This document shows, in pieces, positions 46,743 through 59,250 of a stretch of DNA of 64,000 nucleotides. Under the pieces are notes generated by a model, which saw only the letters and a program-made list of their open reading frames with translations, was not told the DNA's origin and did no database searches. The stretch comes from Phaeobacter sp. QD34_24 (GTDB lineage: Bacteria > Pseudomonadota > Alphaproteobacteria > Rhodobacterales > Rhodobacteraceae): assembly GCF_028890115.1 (NCBI RefSeq), contig NZ_JARCJD010000001.1, positions 124,001-188,000 on the forward strand. Reading direction: 5' to 3'. The translations under genes and the position numbers were made by a program. Numbering within the stretch: the first letter of the stretch is position 1; every line of letters begins with the position of its first letter.

Positions 46743-46745
46743 AAG

Positions 46746-47168
46746 CTATTTCTCGGGCGGGATGGAATAGGTCATGGTGGAGCGCGCCACCATCTTGTCC
46801 GACCCGGCCGAGAACATATGCACATCGCCAACCGCCAGCGAGCGCCCCAGTTTCAACAGGGTGCCCTTGGCGACCAGATCAACGCCCGCCTCGGGTTTGC
46901 GCATAAAATCGAGCGAGCAGTTCGTGGTGACCGCCAGCGCCTTGCGCCCCAGCCGCGACAACACCAGCCCGTAAACGGTCACATCAGCCAGCGCAAACAT
47001 GGACGGGCCAGAGACGGTGCCGCCGGGACGCAGGTGCCGCTCGGCCGTCAACAGGCGCATGGTGATCCCCGCCTCACTCAACTCATCCACCGCGAAATCA
47101 TCCGCCACCTGCGGAAAAATCTCTGCCATATAGGCGGACAGCCCCGCCGCATCAAAAGCCAAGCCCAT
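46746..47168 (-). CDS. Hotdog-fold thioesterase (PaaI family)
   Basis: This acyl-CoA thioesterase of the PaaI/YdiI type has 140 residues. The hotdog helix has GGTVSGPSMFALADVTVY, where the Asp or Ser residues would form the active site, and a CSLDFMRKP strand follows. The ATG at 47168 has GAAGGA 6 bases upstream; the frame continues to 47207 but that ATG lies in the promoter region. It is divergent from an enoyl-CoA hydratase gene, which suggests a joint role in acyl-CoA metabolism. Confidence 0.82.
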   Translation of the reverse strand: MGLAFDAAGLSAYMAEIFPQVADDFAVDELSEAGITMRLLTAERHLRPGGTVSGPSMFALADVTVYGLVLSRLGRKALAVTTNCSLDFMRKPEAGVDLVAKGTLLKLGRSLAVGDVHMFSAGSDKMVARSTMTYSIPPEK

Positions 47169-47226
47169 GCTTTTCCTTCTCCCTTGTCCACCATAGAGTT
47201 GCCCCAAACAGGGTCAGGAGGACAAG

Positions 47227-48015
47227 ATGACAATTCTGGAACGTCGCGACGCAAATGGTATCGCCCATCTGCAGATGAACGCGCCCGAGCGGCTGAATGC
47301 GCTCTCGGATGAGATGCTGGCCGCATTGCAGGTGCAGATCGACGCGCTGAAAGGTGACAGCAGCATCAAGGCGGTGGTGCTGTCCGGCGCGGGCAAGGCC
47401 TTTTGCGCCGGCCATGACATCCGCCAGATGACAGCAGGGCGCGAAGCGGCGGATGGCGGCAAATCCTATTTCCAGGATCTCTTTGCCCGCTGCACCTCTG
47501 TCATGCTGGGACTGCAGCGCCTGCCGCAGCCGGTGATTGCCCAGGTGCATGGCATTGCCACGGCGGCGGGCTGTCAGCTGGTCGCCTCCTGCGATCTGGC
47601 AGTGGCGGCGGATGACACGCGTTTTGGCGTCAATGGTGTCAACATTGGCTTGTTCTGCTCCACCCCGATGGTGGCCCTGTCGCGCAATATCCCGCGCAAA
47701 CATGCGTTTGAGCTGCTGACCACCGGCGAATTCATGACCGCCACCCGCGCAGCCGAGCTGGGCCTGATCAACCGCGCGGTTCCGGGGAGCGATCTGGAGG
47801 GTGAAACCCTGAAGCTGGCGGAAACCATCGCCGGCAAGCTGGGCTCCGCCGTCAAGATCGGCAAGGAAGCCTATTACCGGCAATTGGAAATGCCGCTGGA
47901 AGAGGCCTATGCCTATACCAGCGATGTCATCGTGGAAAACCTGATGCACAGTGACACCATCGAAGGGCTCAATGCCTTTATCGAAAAACGCCCACCCAAC
48001 TGGGACACCGACTGA
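47227..48015 (+). CDS. Enoyl-CoA hydratase family protein
   Basis: Crotonase-fold protein of 262 residues. The FCAGHDIRQM oxyanion block and the GIATAAGCQLVASCDLA block are clear. The Gly/Leu/Phe-rich NIGLFCSTP region lacks the usual second glutamate, so true hydratase activity is doubtful and it is closer to the ECHDC3-like group. It is divergent from the thioesterase gene at 46746. The substrate is not determined. Confidence 0.82.
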   Translation: MTILERRDANGIAHLQMNAPERLNALSDEMLAALQVQIDALKGDSSIKAVVLSGAGKAFCAGHDIRQMTAGREAADGGKSYFQDLFARCTSVMLGLQRLPQPVIAQVHGIATAAGCQLVASCDLAVAADDTRFGVNGVNIGLFCSTPMVALSRNIPRKHAFELLTTGEFMTATRAAELGLINRAVPGSDLEGETLKLAETIAGKLGSAVKIGKEAYYRQLEMPLEEAYAYTSDVIVENLMHSDTIEGLNAFIEKRPPNWDTD

Positions 48016-48104
48016 TTTTTCCGAAAATTTGAGCCAAGTTCAGTCTTTGTTTACGATTGACAGGATATTGTTTCCATATCCGGTCTTTCAATAAAGGCAG
48101 GATC

Positions 48105-48197
48105 ATGGCAAAGATTGGGCACCGGTCACAAGCCGGTCACAATTTTGGGTCGCTGCGTCGGAAGGTCCCTCCGATCCGGGTCTCTCTCCCCGGCTGA
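48105..48197 (+). CDS. Possible 30-codon ORF overlapping a structured RNA
   Basis: AAGGCAGG sits just before this ATG. The peptide is basic, with two copies of a GHxSQAGHN-like stretch that come from the underlying direct repeat, and it ends in VSLPG. Its second half lies inside the RNA fold at 48142-48223, so translation would open the structure. A regulatory leader is one reading; a chance frame is the other. Confidence 0.3.
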   Translation: MAKIGHRSQAGHNFGSLRRKVPPIRVSLPG

Positions 48198-48223
48198 CAT
48201 TCCCGCCGCGGCGACCCCAAAAT
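48142..48223 (+). ncRNA. Predicted structured RNA element upstream of trmFO
   Basis: A long stem joins ATTTTGGGTCGC (48142-48153) to GCGACCCCAAAAT (48211-48223), with one bulged C. Inside are two hairpins: TCGGA/TCCGA (48158-48174), and CCGGG/CCCGG (48176-48193) with a pyrimidine loop TCTCTCTC. The fold is a multi-branched junction. It is followed by a run of seven C, not T, so it is not a plain terminator. It may be an sRNA or a leader element. Confidence 0.4.
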
Positions 48224-48350
48224 CCCCCCCTGCAGATCAAAGAATGCGCGTGGTGCCCTGAGGTGTGCATCCGGTTCAGTCTTCCTGGGGATACTGCCGC
48301 CCGCGCATGTCATATTGCGCAAGGCCCCTCCCTGCCCTATGTGGCACCTC

Positions 48351-49694
48351 ATGACACAAGACTTGCATATCGTGGGCGGCGGCATGGCCGGGTCCGAGGC
48401 CGCCTGGCAGGCGGCGAACATGGGCGTCAAGGTGGTGCTGCATGAAATGCGCCCCAAGGTGGAAACCTTTGCCCATCAAACCGGCAACCTCGGGGAGATG
48501 GTCTGCTCCAACTCCTTCCGCTCGGACGATGACGAGCAGAACGCCGTTGGCCTGTTGCATTGGGAAATGCGCGCAGCAGATGGCCTGATCATGACCACGG
48601 CCGATGCCCATCGCCTGCCCGCGGGTGGCGCTCTGGCCGTTGACCGTGATCCCTTTGCCGAAACCATTACGGCCAAGTTGAAGAGCCACCCGAATGTGAC
48701 TGTGTCCTATGAGGAAGTCACCGACCTGCCCAGCGACGGCCAGTGGATCTTTGCGACTGGCCCGCTGACCTCTCCAACCCTAGGCAAGGCGATCCAGGCG
48801 GAAACCGGGGCCGAGGCGCTGGCCTTCTTCGACGCCATCGCCCCCATCGTCTATGCCGAGAGCATCGACATGTCCAAGGCCTGGATGCAGTCGCGCTATG
48901 ACAAGGGCGAAACCGAGGAAGAGCGCACCGCCTACCTCAACTGCCCGATGGACAAGGACCAGTACGAGGCCTTCATTGACGCGCTGCTGGCCGCCGACAA
49001 GACCGAGTTCCACGAAGGCGAGACCGCCGGGTATTTCGACGGCTGCCTGCCGATCGAGGTGATGGCCGAACGGGGCCGCGAAACCCTGCGCCACGGGCCG
49101 ATGAAACCCGTGGGCCTCACCAACCCGCATCAGCCGGATGTAAAGGCCCATGCGGTGGTGCAGCTGCGCCGCGACAATGCGCTGGGGACGCTGTTCAATA
49201 TCGTCGGCTTCCAGACCAAGATGAAATACGGCGCCCAGACCGAGGTGTTCCGGATGATTCCGGGGCTGGAGAATGCCAGTTTTGCCCGCCTGGGCGGTAT
49301 TCACCGCAATACCTTCCTGAACTCGCCCACGCTGCTCGACAGCCAGATGCGGCTGAAATCCAAACCCAATATCCGCTTTGCCGGGCAGATCACCGGGGTG
49401 GAAGGCTACGTGGAAAGCGCCGCGATGGGTCTGCTGGCTGGCCGCATGGCCGCCGCGGAAATCCTGGGGCAGGATCTGGCAGAGGTGCCGCAGGACAGCG
49501 CCATGGGCGCCCTGATCCACCACATCACCGGCGGCGCCGAGGCCAAGACCTTTCAGCCGATGAACGTGAACTTTGGCCTGTTCCGCCCGGTCGATGGTCT
49601 CAAAGGCGGGCGCCGGGGTCGCAAGGACCGCTACAAGGCCTATACCGACCGCGCCAAGGCCGCCTGGAGTGACTGGCTGCAGCAGTTTGCGTGA
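48351..49694 (+). CDS. trmFO: Methylenetetrahydrofolate--tRNA-(uracil-5-)-methyltransferase
   Basis: Flavin and folate-dependent enzyme that makes 5-methyluridine-54 in tRNA. The 447-residue protein has the FAD-binding [14 protein letters not shown] at its N-terminus and the [14 protein letters not shown] and [18 protein letters not shown] blocks of TrmFO. It is related to GidA/MnmG but shorter. The ATG at 48351 gives the family N-terminus; a start at 48339 is possible. gluQ follows after 15 bases. Confidence 0.94.
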   Translation: MTQDLHIVGGGMAGSEAAWQAANMGVKVVLHEMRPKVETFAHQTGNLGEMVCSNSFRSDDDEQNAVGLLHWEMRAADGLIMTTADAHRLPAGGALAVDRDPFAETITAKLKSHPNVTVSYEEVTDLPSDGQWIFATGPLTSPTLGKAIQAETGAEALAFFDAIAPIVYAESIDMSKAWMQSRYDKGETEEERTAYLNCPMDKDQYEAFIDALLAADKTEFHEGETAGYFDGCLPIEVMAERGRETLRHGPMKPVGLTNPHQPDVKAHAVVQLRRDNALGTLFNIVGFQTKMKYGAQTEVFRMIPGLENASFARLGGIHRNTFLNSPTLLDSQMRLKSKPNIRFAGQITGVEGYVESAAMGLLAGRMAAAEILGQDLAEVPQDSAMGALIHHITGGAEAKTFQPMNVNFGLFRPVDGLKGGRRGRKDRYKAYTDRAKAAWSDWLQQFA

Positions 49695-49709
49695 TATGCG
49701 AGGGGCGCA

Positions 49710-50552
49710 ATGACATTTCGGACCCGCTTTGCGCCCTCGCCCACCGGCCCGCTTCATCTGGGCCATGCCTATTCCGCCATTGTCGCCCATGACATGGCCC
49801 GCGCCGCCGGTGGTGAATTCCTGTTGCGGATGGAAGACACCGACCTGCAACGGGCCAAGCCCGAATGGGATGCGGCGGTGATCGAGGATCTGAGCTGGAT
49901 CGGCCTCAGCTGGGACGGCCCCATCCTGCGCCAGTCGGAACATCTGAACGGTTACAACAAATACCTGGAAACCTTTGAGAGTATGGGGCTTTTATACCCC
50001 TGCTCCTGTAGCCGGTCCGATATCCGGGCCGCCCTCTCCGCCCCCCAGGAAGGCGTTGCGCATGATGTCTATCCCGGCACCTGCAAGAGCCGCCCCATGT
50101 CGGATCGCAAACCGGGCGATGCACTGCGCCTGCATCTGGATCGCGCCCTTGCCCGCCTGAGTGGCCAAAGCGTAGCCTTTGAGGAAACCGGCGAGGCCCA
50201 CAGGGGCACCCATCATCTTGACCCGCAGCGTGCTCTGCAGGAGATCGGCGATGTGGTTCTGTGCCGCAAGGGCGAAGAGATCATCGCCTATTTCCTGGCC
50301 TCGGCGCTGGATGATGTGCACCAGGGCATCACCCATGTGGTGCGGGGCGAGGATCTGTTCGACTTCACCCAGCTGCAGGTGCTGCTGCTGACGCTGCTGG
50401 ATCTGCCCGTGCCCGTCTACCACCATCATCGGCTGATCCGGGATGAGGCGGGCAAGAGGCTGGCCAAGCGGGACGATGCCCGCGCCATCTCCAAATACCG
50501 CGCCGAAGGTGCAACCCCGCGGGATATCCGTCGCATGGTGGGACTGGCCTGA
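49710..50552 (+). CDS. gluQ: Glutamyl-Q tRNA(Asp) synthetase
   Basis: A GluRS catalytic-core paralogue of 280 residues without the anticodon-binding domain. It attaches glutamate to queuosine-34 of tRNA-Asp. The HIGH-type motif is HLGH near residue 18, the KMSKS-like motif is KRLAKRDDA near residue 250, and the zinc-site cysteines are in CSCSRSD and the following TCKS region. GAGGGG precedes the ATG closely. It probably shares a transcript with trmFO, also a tRNA modification gene. Confidence 0.93.
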   Translation: MTFRTRFAPSPTGPLHLGHAYSAIVAHDMARAAGGEFLLRMEDTDLQRAKPEWDAAVIEDLSWIGLSWDGPILRQSEHLNGYNKYLETFESMGLLYPCSCSRSDIRAALSAPQEGVAHDVYPGTCKSRPMSDRKPGDALRLHLDRALARLSGQSVAFEETGEAHRGTHHLDPQRALQEIGDVVLCRKGEEIIAYFLASALDDVHQGITHVVRGEDLFDFTQLQVLLLTLLDLPVPVYHHHRLIRDEAGKRLAKRDDARAISKYRAEGATPRDIRRMVGLA

Positions 50553-50558
50553 AACCCC

Positions 50559-50918
50559 TCAAACCATGGGTTTCATCAGTTCCACTTCTTCGCCTTCACG
50601 CACAGCGGTATAGAAGCAGCTGCGGCGGTTGGTGTGACAGGCCGGCCCCGTCTGGCGCACCACGGCCAAAAGGCAGTCCCGGTCGCAATCCAGCCGCAGA
50701 TCCACCAATTCCTGCACATGGCCCGAGCTTTCGCCCTTGACCCAGAACGACTGCCGCGAGCGGGACCAATAGGTGACCTTGCCCGTCTCCAGCGTGCGCG
50801 CCACGCTTTCCGCATTCATCCAGGCCATCATCAGAACCTCGCCGCCGTCATGGTCCTGGGCGATGCAGGGAATGAGCCCGTTGGCATCGTAACGCAGGGT
50901 CTGAGGATCGAAAGTCAT
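50559..50918 (-). CDS. hisI: Phosphoribosyl-AMP cyclohydrolase
   Basis: Third step of histidine synthesis. The 119-residue stand-alone HisI has the DCDRDCLL metal-site block and ACHTNRRSCFY near the C-terminus; the cysteines bind zinc. It is not fused to HisE. The ATG at 50918 gives the family N-terminus; a start at 50936 is also possible because GGAG lies before it. It converges with gluQ, with 6 bases between the stops. Confidence 0.94.
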   Translation of the reverse strand: MTFDPQTLRYDANGLIPCIAQDHDGGEVLMMAWMNAESVARTLETGKVTYWSRSRQSFWVKGESSGHVQELVDLRLDCDRDCLLAVVRQTGPACHTNRRSCFYTAVREGEEVELMKPMV

Positions 50919-50994
50919 GGCAAAAACCTTTTGCATCTGGGTGTTCGCTCCCTATGTATGAGGAAGTCCAGCAAAGGGAAAGCCCGAGGCCCGC

Positions 50995-51447
50995 ATGTCC
51001 AGCGAAACCGATCTGATCAAGCTCTACTCCTCCAGGATCCTGGCCCTGGCCGCCGATATCCCGCATCTGGACCGGCTGGACACCCCCGATGTGAGCGTGA
51101 AAAAGCGATCTCCCCTGTGTGGGTCGACGGTGACCGTGGATCTGAAGGTAGAGGATGGGAAGATCACCGACTTCGGTCAGGACGTCAAAGCCTGCGCTCT
51201 GGGTCAGGCCGCTGCTGCGGTGGTGGGGGAACACGTCATTGGCTGTTCCCTGGAGACGATCAAGACCGCCCGCGACCAGCTCAAATCCATGCTGACCGAA
51301 GGCGGCCCCACCCCCGATGCCCCCTTTGAGGAGTTGGAAGTCCTGATCCCGGCGCGTGAGTTCAAGAACCGCCACGCCTCGATCATGCTGGCCCTGGATG
51401 CCACCCTCGAAGCCCTGCAACAGCAAAGCGAGGAAAGCTGCGCTTAA
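50995..51447 (+). CDS. IscU/NifU-like iron-sulfur scaffold protein
   Basis: This 150-residue protein has the three cysteines of an IscU/NifU N-domain: PLCGSTV, CALGQAAA and a later VIGCSLE. These hold a transient iron-sulfur cluster. The usual Asp in front of the first Cys and the LPPVKLHC motif of canonical IscU are not present, so it belongs to the SufU/alphaproteobacterial scaffold-like branch. Divergent from hisI, it is followed by the chemoreceptor, but they are not clearly one unit. Confidence 0.8.
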   Translation: MSSETDLIKLYSSRILALAADIPHLDRLDTPDVSVKKRSPLCGSTVTVDLKVEDGKITDFGQDVKACALGQAAAAVVGEHVIGCSLETIKTARDQLKSMLTEGGPTPDAPFEELEVLIPAREFKNRHASIMLALDATLEALQQQSEESCA

Positions 51448-51458
51448 CGAAAAATTCA
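51444..51458 (+). promoter_or_regulatory. CtrA-like site before the chemoreceptor gene
   Basis: TTAA-N7-TTCA at 51444-51458 has one mismatch to the CtrA site TTAA-N7-TTAA. It overlaps the end of the scaffold gene and lies 46 bases before the chemoreceptor ATG. CtrA controls motility and chemotaxis genes in related bacteria. Confidence 0.35.
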
Positions 51459-51504
51459 CTGTGTGCGGCGTATTCGGATTCTGTAGCGAGTACCCGGAGT
51501 TCCA

Positions 51505-52914
51505 ATGCAGCAGCCCCATTGCGCCCAAGAATCCACCTCCAAAATCGACAGCAATCTAAACGAACTTGCCGAGATTTCATCCCAACTTGGCTTTGAAATC
51601 GTTGATATTGCAGGGTTTATGGATTCCATCGAAAGCAAATCCAAAGCCCAGCTTGACGATTTGCAACAACTGGATTTGGGCGCGGAACGGGTTGTCAAAG
51701 CCAACGCTCAGGTGATGGACACGGTCGGCGCGGTTACGGTTTCCGCCCAGCAAACGCTGGATTCGGTCCGGAACTCTGTCACCCTGGTGCGCGAAAGCAG
51801 TGGCCGCGGTCAGGAAGTTGCCGAATGGGTCCAGGACCTCAACAGCAGAACCGAGGCCGTCGCCGATACGGTCGACGCGATGCGCAAGGACAACGAAAAG
51901 ATCACCGCCATCGCGGCCCAGGTGAATATCCTGGCGATCAATGCGAAAATCGAGGCCGGGCGCGCGGGTGATGCCGGGCGCGGCTTTGCCGTCGTCGCCG
52001 AGGCGATCAACGATCTGTCCAAGCGGACCACCGTTGCGGCCAGCGAGATCAGCAAGAACATCGAGGCCCTCTACGCCTGGATCAAATCCCTGGATAAAGA
52101 GACGGAAACCATTTCCAAATCGGCCAGCGCAATCCTGGATCAGGCCCGCGACACCGATGCCTCCCTGGCCAGCATCGAGAAAGACGCCCAGCACGTGAAC
52201 AGCGAGACGGGTCGAATCCTAGGTGATGCCACCACCGTCCGCGATGCCATGGAGGCCTGTTTTCCCAATATCAACCGGATCAAGGTCTCGGTTCAGGAAA
52301 CCACAGGCGGCATTCAAAACGCCCATGAACGCATTGAAAAGCTGGTGGTTTCCTCTGAACGTCTGGTGCAGGGCACAATCGCCGCAGGCGGTCAATCGAC
52401 CGACAAGAAGTTCATTACCTTTGTGACCGACATGGCTGCAAACATTAGCACGCTGTTCGAAAAAGCTCTGGAAAGCGGACGTATTACCGAGGCGGATCTG
52501 TTTGACCGCACCTATGTTCCGATCCCGAACACCAACCCGCAACAGGTGATGAGCCGTTTCACGCAGCTGACCGACAGCCTGTTGCCCCCCCTTTTGGAGT
52601 CCGCGCTCGATCTCGATCCACGGGTGGTCTTCTCGGCGGCGGTTGACAACAATGGCTATCTGCCAACCCACAACAAGAAGTTCTCTCATCCGCAAGGGCC
52701 CGATCCGGAGTGGAACATGGGCAATTGCCGCAATCGCCGGATCTTTGACGACCGCGTCGGCCTGAAGGCCGGACGCAACACCGGCCCCTTCCTGATGCAG
52801 GTCTATCGCCGCGACATGGGCGGTGGCGAGTTTGTCATGATGAAGGATCTCTCCTCCCCCATCACCGTGAAGGGGCGCCACTGGGGCGGCTTGCGAATGG
52901 CCTTTACTATCTGA
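51505..52914 (+). CDS. Soluble methyl-accepting chemotaxis protein
   Basis: Cytoplasmic chemoreceptor of 469 residues with no membrane segment. A long helical N-terminal region leads to the MCP signalling hairpin with its tip around [29 protein letters not shown] near residues 137-165. The tip is followed by more coiled coil and a C-terminal sensor-like domain with GNCRNRRIF and [14 protein letters not shown] blocks. It probably reads a cytosolic or redox signal. No che genes are adjacent. A near-CtrA site precedes it. Confidence 0.85.
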   Translation: MQQPHCAQESTSKIDSNLNELAEISSQLGFEIVDIAGFMDSIESKSKAQLDDLQQLDLGAERVVKANAQVMDTVGAVTVSAQQTLDSVRNSVTLVRESSGRGQEVAEWVQDLNSRTEAVADTVDAMRKDNEKITAIAAQVNILAINAKIEAGRAGDAGRGFAVVAEAINDLSKRTTVAASEISKNIEALYAWIKSLDKETETISKSASAILDQARDTDASLASIEKDAQHVNSETGRILGDATTVRDAMEACFPNINRIKVSVQETTGGIQNAHERIEKLVVSSERLVQGTIAAGGQSTDKKFITFVTDMAANISTLFEKALESGRITEADLFDRTYVPIPNTNPQQVMSRFTQLTDSLLPPLLESALDLDPRVVFSAAVDNNGYLPTHNKKFSHPQGPDPEWNMGNCRNRRIFDDRVGLKAGRNTGPFLMQVYRRDMGGGEFVMMKDLSSPITVKGRHWGGLRMAFTI

Positions 52915-52977
52915 TCGGCACAATCCTTTCCGCAAGTGGCATTGCCCCGCCCCCACACCTCGCCCCCAGAGGCACGC

Positions 52978-53013
52978 AAAAAAACCGCCGCACATCCGGG
53001 CAGATGGCGGCGG
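52978..53013 (-). terminator. Terminator downstream of the SOS-type small gene
   Basis: On the minus strand CCGCCG pairs with CGGCGG, extended by CATC/GATG, followed by TTTTTTT. It lies 155 bases after the small gene at 53169-53291 and gives that gene a defined 3' end. The plus-strand chemoreceptor gene ends 63 bases away on the other side. Confidence 0.82.
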
Positions 53014-53168
53014 CAGAAAAGCTCTTCATGCGGGGGTGGGACGCGCTTTCCGGCATTCGGGATGCGCCGGAAGGGTAGCGATACAGGCAGGTGCTCCCTC
53101 ATCAATACGGGACAGGATGCAAGCGCGGCCCCATGAACAGCTCAGGCAGGAAATTCTCGGGGCTCAGA

Positions 53169-53291
53169 TCAAAGCAGACCAGGCAGGTGCAGCGCGGCCA
53201 CCAGCATCACAGCCAGCGCACCAACACCAATGGCATCTTGCAAAAGGGTCGATTGCGCGTTTTGCAGCGTTGTTTTCAACTGTGCGATCAT
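53169..53291 (-). CDS. SOS-type small membrane protein (40 residues)
   Basis: The ATG at 53291 has GGAGGA spaced 7 bases; another ATG at 53297 lies too close to that site. The product has a polar N-terminal half (MIAQLKTTLQNAQSTLLQDA) that can form an amphipathic helix, then about 18 hydrophobic residues (from IGVGALAVML) as one membrane span, ending in LPGLL. The gene stands alone between recG and a terminator and is preceded by tandem LexA-type operators. By analogy with SidA of Caulobacter (29 residues, LexA-controlled division inhibitor) or TisB of E. coli, it may halt division or alter the membrane after DNA damage. That role is inference; no sequence homology to them is claimed. Confidence 0.72.
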   Translation of the reverse strand: MIAQLKTTLQNAQSTLLQDAIGVGALAVMLVAALHLPGLL

Positions 53292-53377
53292 GGTCATTCC
53301 TCCGGCTCTGTCTGGGGTGAGACGCTGTTGCGCCCTCTTGTTGCCACTTTGTTCTCACACACGAGACGACAGGTAAA

Positions 53378-53412
53378 GAACTTTTTGAGAACATTTGCGA
53401 ACTTTTGAGAAC
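53378..53412 (-). promoter_or_regulatory. Tandem LexA-type operators
   Basis: GAAC occurs at 53378, 53389, 53399 and 53409. The first two form a perfect GAAC-N7-GAAC box (GTTC-N7-GTTC on the coding strand), the same type as at lexA. The unit GAACTTTTTGAGAACA is repeated from 53399 with one T missing (N6), so the copies are 21 bases apart, two helical turns. They lie 87-120 bases before the small gene and after the recG stop. Confidence 0.82.
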
Positions 53413-53442
53413 AAAAGACGTTCCCACTGTTCAGATCGGGCG

Positions 53443-57902
<4,460 letters not shown>

Positions 57903-57924
57903 CTACGTCGCACTTTCGGCTGCG

Positions 57925-58650
57925 TTATGCGCCAACGGCCATGCGCTGTTCGCCGCTATTGCCCAGCTGATCGTCCTGCGGATCGCGCAGCACATAGCCA
58001 CGGCCCCAGACGGTTTCGATGTAGTTCTCGCCGCCGGTCGCAGTGCTGAGTTTCTTCCGCAGCTTGCAAATGAACACGTCGATGATCTTCAGCTCGGGCT
58101 CATCCATGCCACCATAAAGATGGTTCAGGAACATTTCCTTGGTCAGGGTGGTGCCCTTGCGCAGGCTCAGCAGTTCCAGCATCTGGTATTCCTTGCCGGT
58201 CAGATGCACGGCCTTGCCTTCGACCTCCACCGTCTTGGCATCGAGGTTAACCGAGATCTTGCCGGTCTTGATGATCGACTGCGAATGCCCCTTGGAGCGG
58301 CGAATAATCGCATGAATCCGGGCCACCAGCTCTTCGCGGTGGAAAGGCTTGGTCAGATAATCGTCCGCGCCAAAGCCGAATCCCTTGATCTTGTTGTCGG
58401 TGTCATCGGCACCGGAGAGGATCAGAATCGGTGTTTCGATCCGCGCCATGCGCAGCTGACGCAGCACTTCGTGGCCATTCATATCCGGCAGACCCAGATC
58501 CAGCAGGATCAGGTCGTAGTCGTAAAGTTTGGCCAGATCAATGCCTTCTTCCCCCAGATCCGTCGTGTAGACGTTCAGGTTCGCATGGGTGAGCATCAAT
58601 TCAATGCTTTTCGCAGTGGTTGGATCATCTTCAACAAGCAGAATGCGCAT
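57925..58650 (-). CDS. ctrA: Cell-cycle response regulator CtrA
   Basis: OmpR-type response regulator of 241 residues. The receiver phosphorylation site is Asp51 in [13 protein letters not shown], with Asp8/Asp9 and Lys near 104. The DNA-binding winged helix has the CtrA-specific recognition segment near [14 protein letters not shown]. In Rhodobacterales it controls motility, quorum-linked genes and gene transfer agent production, and is not essential as in Caulobacter. It binds TTAA-N7-TTAA. GGAGAT precedes the ATG. It is followed by a strong terminator and preceded by sciP. Confidence 0.98.
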   Translation of the reverse strand: MRILLVEDDPTTAKSIELMLTHANLNVYTTDLGEEGIDLAKLYDYDLILLDLGLPDMNGHEVLRQLRMARIETPILILSGADDTDNKIKGFGFGADDYLTKPFHREELVARIHAIIRRSKGHSQSIIKTGKISVNLDAKTVEVEGKAVHLTGKEYQMLELLSLRKGTTLTKEMFLNHLYGGMDEPELKIIDVFICKLRKKLSTATGGENYIETVWGRGYVLRDPQDDQLGNSGEQRMAVGA

Positions 58651-58691
58651 GTTTTTTATCTCCGCCTGTATCCTGTTTCCCTCAGGTCGCG

Positions 58692-58765
58692 TTAACCTTG
58701 CTGGAAAATAGTTAATGGCCCGTTACCATAATCGTTAAATCTCAACTACAAAGCAACCTGGTTAA
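58692..58765 (-). promoter_or_regulatory. CtrA-type half-sites upstream of ctrA
   Basis: Four TTAA half-sites lie at 58692, 58712, 58735 and 58762. TTAA at 58712 and TTAC at 58723 are 7 bases apart, one mismatch from the full site. The cluster covers the likely ctrA promoter, so autoregulation is probable. The flanking DNA is AT-rich compared with the genes. Confidence 0.6.
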
Positions 58766-58824
58766 CACATACTACCACAGGATGAGTGATTGGTGGAGGG
58801 GTATCTTTTGGATACTAACGCACA

Positions 58825-59103
58825 CTAAGGCTTACGGTACTTCTTCAATTGGGTAGTTTTCAGCGCCTCTTCACCATGATCGGCCACCGCCGCAACCCAA
58901 CTGCGGAACTCTTCTTCGCTCAGACTATATAGACTCAGCGCCTCGTTCTGGGGAAGCAATCCATAGAGAACCCCCCTGACCACCGAAGCCTTGCGCGAGG
59001 CGACCCAACGCTTGGTGGTCTTCGGCGGAAGATCCGCCCGTGTCATGATGGTGCCATCCGGCAATGTCACGGCGCGGGGTCCATCAACTTTCTTCAAGAA
59101 CAT
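58825..59103 (-). CDS. sciP: CtrA inhibitor SciP (DUF1153)
   Basis: Small helix-turn-helix protein of the DUF1153 family, 92 residues. In Caulobacter, SciP binds CtrA on DNA and blocks transcription. The conserved TRADLPPKTTKRWVASRKA stretch and the SLSEEEFRSWVAAVADHG helix are present. It lies directly upstream of ctrA, on the same strand, with a 174-base gap that holds CtrA half-sites. The ATG at 59103 has AAGGA 7 bases upstream; the GTG before it is less likely. Confidence 0.9.
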   Translation of the reverse strand: MFLKKVDGPRAVTLPDGTIMTRADLPPKTTKRWVASRKASVVRGVLYGLLPQNEALSLYSLSEEEFRSWVAAVADHGEEALKTTQLKKYRKP

Positions 59104-59163
59104 CACTTTATCCTTGTGCGGATTTGCGTATTTAGGTGCCCAAGCAGGTTTGGCCGATTGTCC

Positions 59164-59178
59164 TTAACGGCACGTGAA
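59164..59178 (-). promoter_or_regulatory. CtrA-like site before sciP
   Basis: TTAA-N7-TGAA at 59164-59178 has one mismatch to TTAA-N7-TTAA. It lies 61 bases upstream of sciP and also upstream of mnmA, which is on the other strand. In Caulobacter, sciP is a CtrA target, so this fits. Confidence 0.4.
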
Positions 59179-59250
59179 CCACGCCCTTGAGGATCGTTAG
59201 GATTTTCCTATATTCTGCAACGCCTTTCCCTTGATCCAAGGAGTCGCCCC

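Larger units (their letters stand above)
48016..48350. other. Intergenic element upstream of trmFO
   Basis: This 335-base stretch has no established gene. It holds a TTGACA at 48057, a possible 30-codon ORF (48105-48197), a perfect 10-base direct repeat CCGGTCACAA (48122-48131 and 48133-48142), and a predicted RNA fold at 48142-48223. The last 120 bases before trmFO show nothing else recognisable. Confidence 0.5.

Noticed and set aside
52803-53105. Minus-strand frame between the chemoreceptor and the SOS-type gene
   Set aside because: It reads through the terminator at 52978-53013 and overlaps the chemoreceptor gene. No ribosome site precedes its start.
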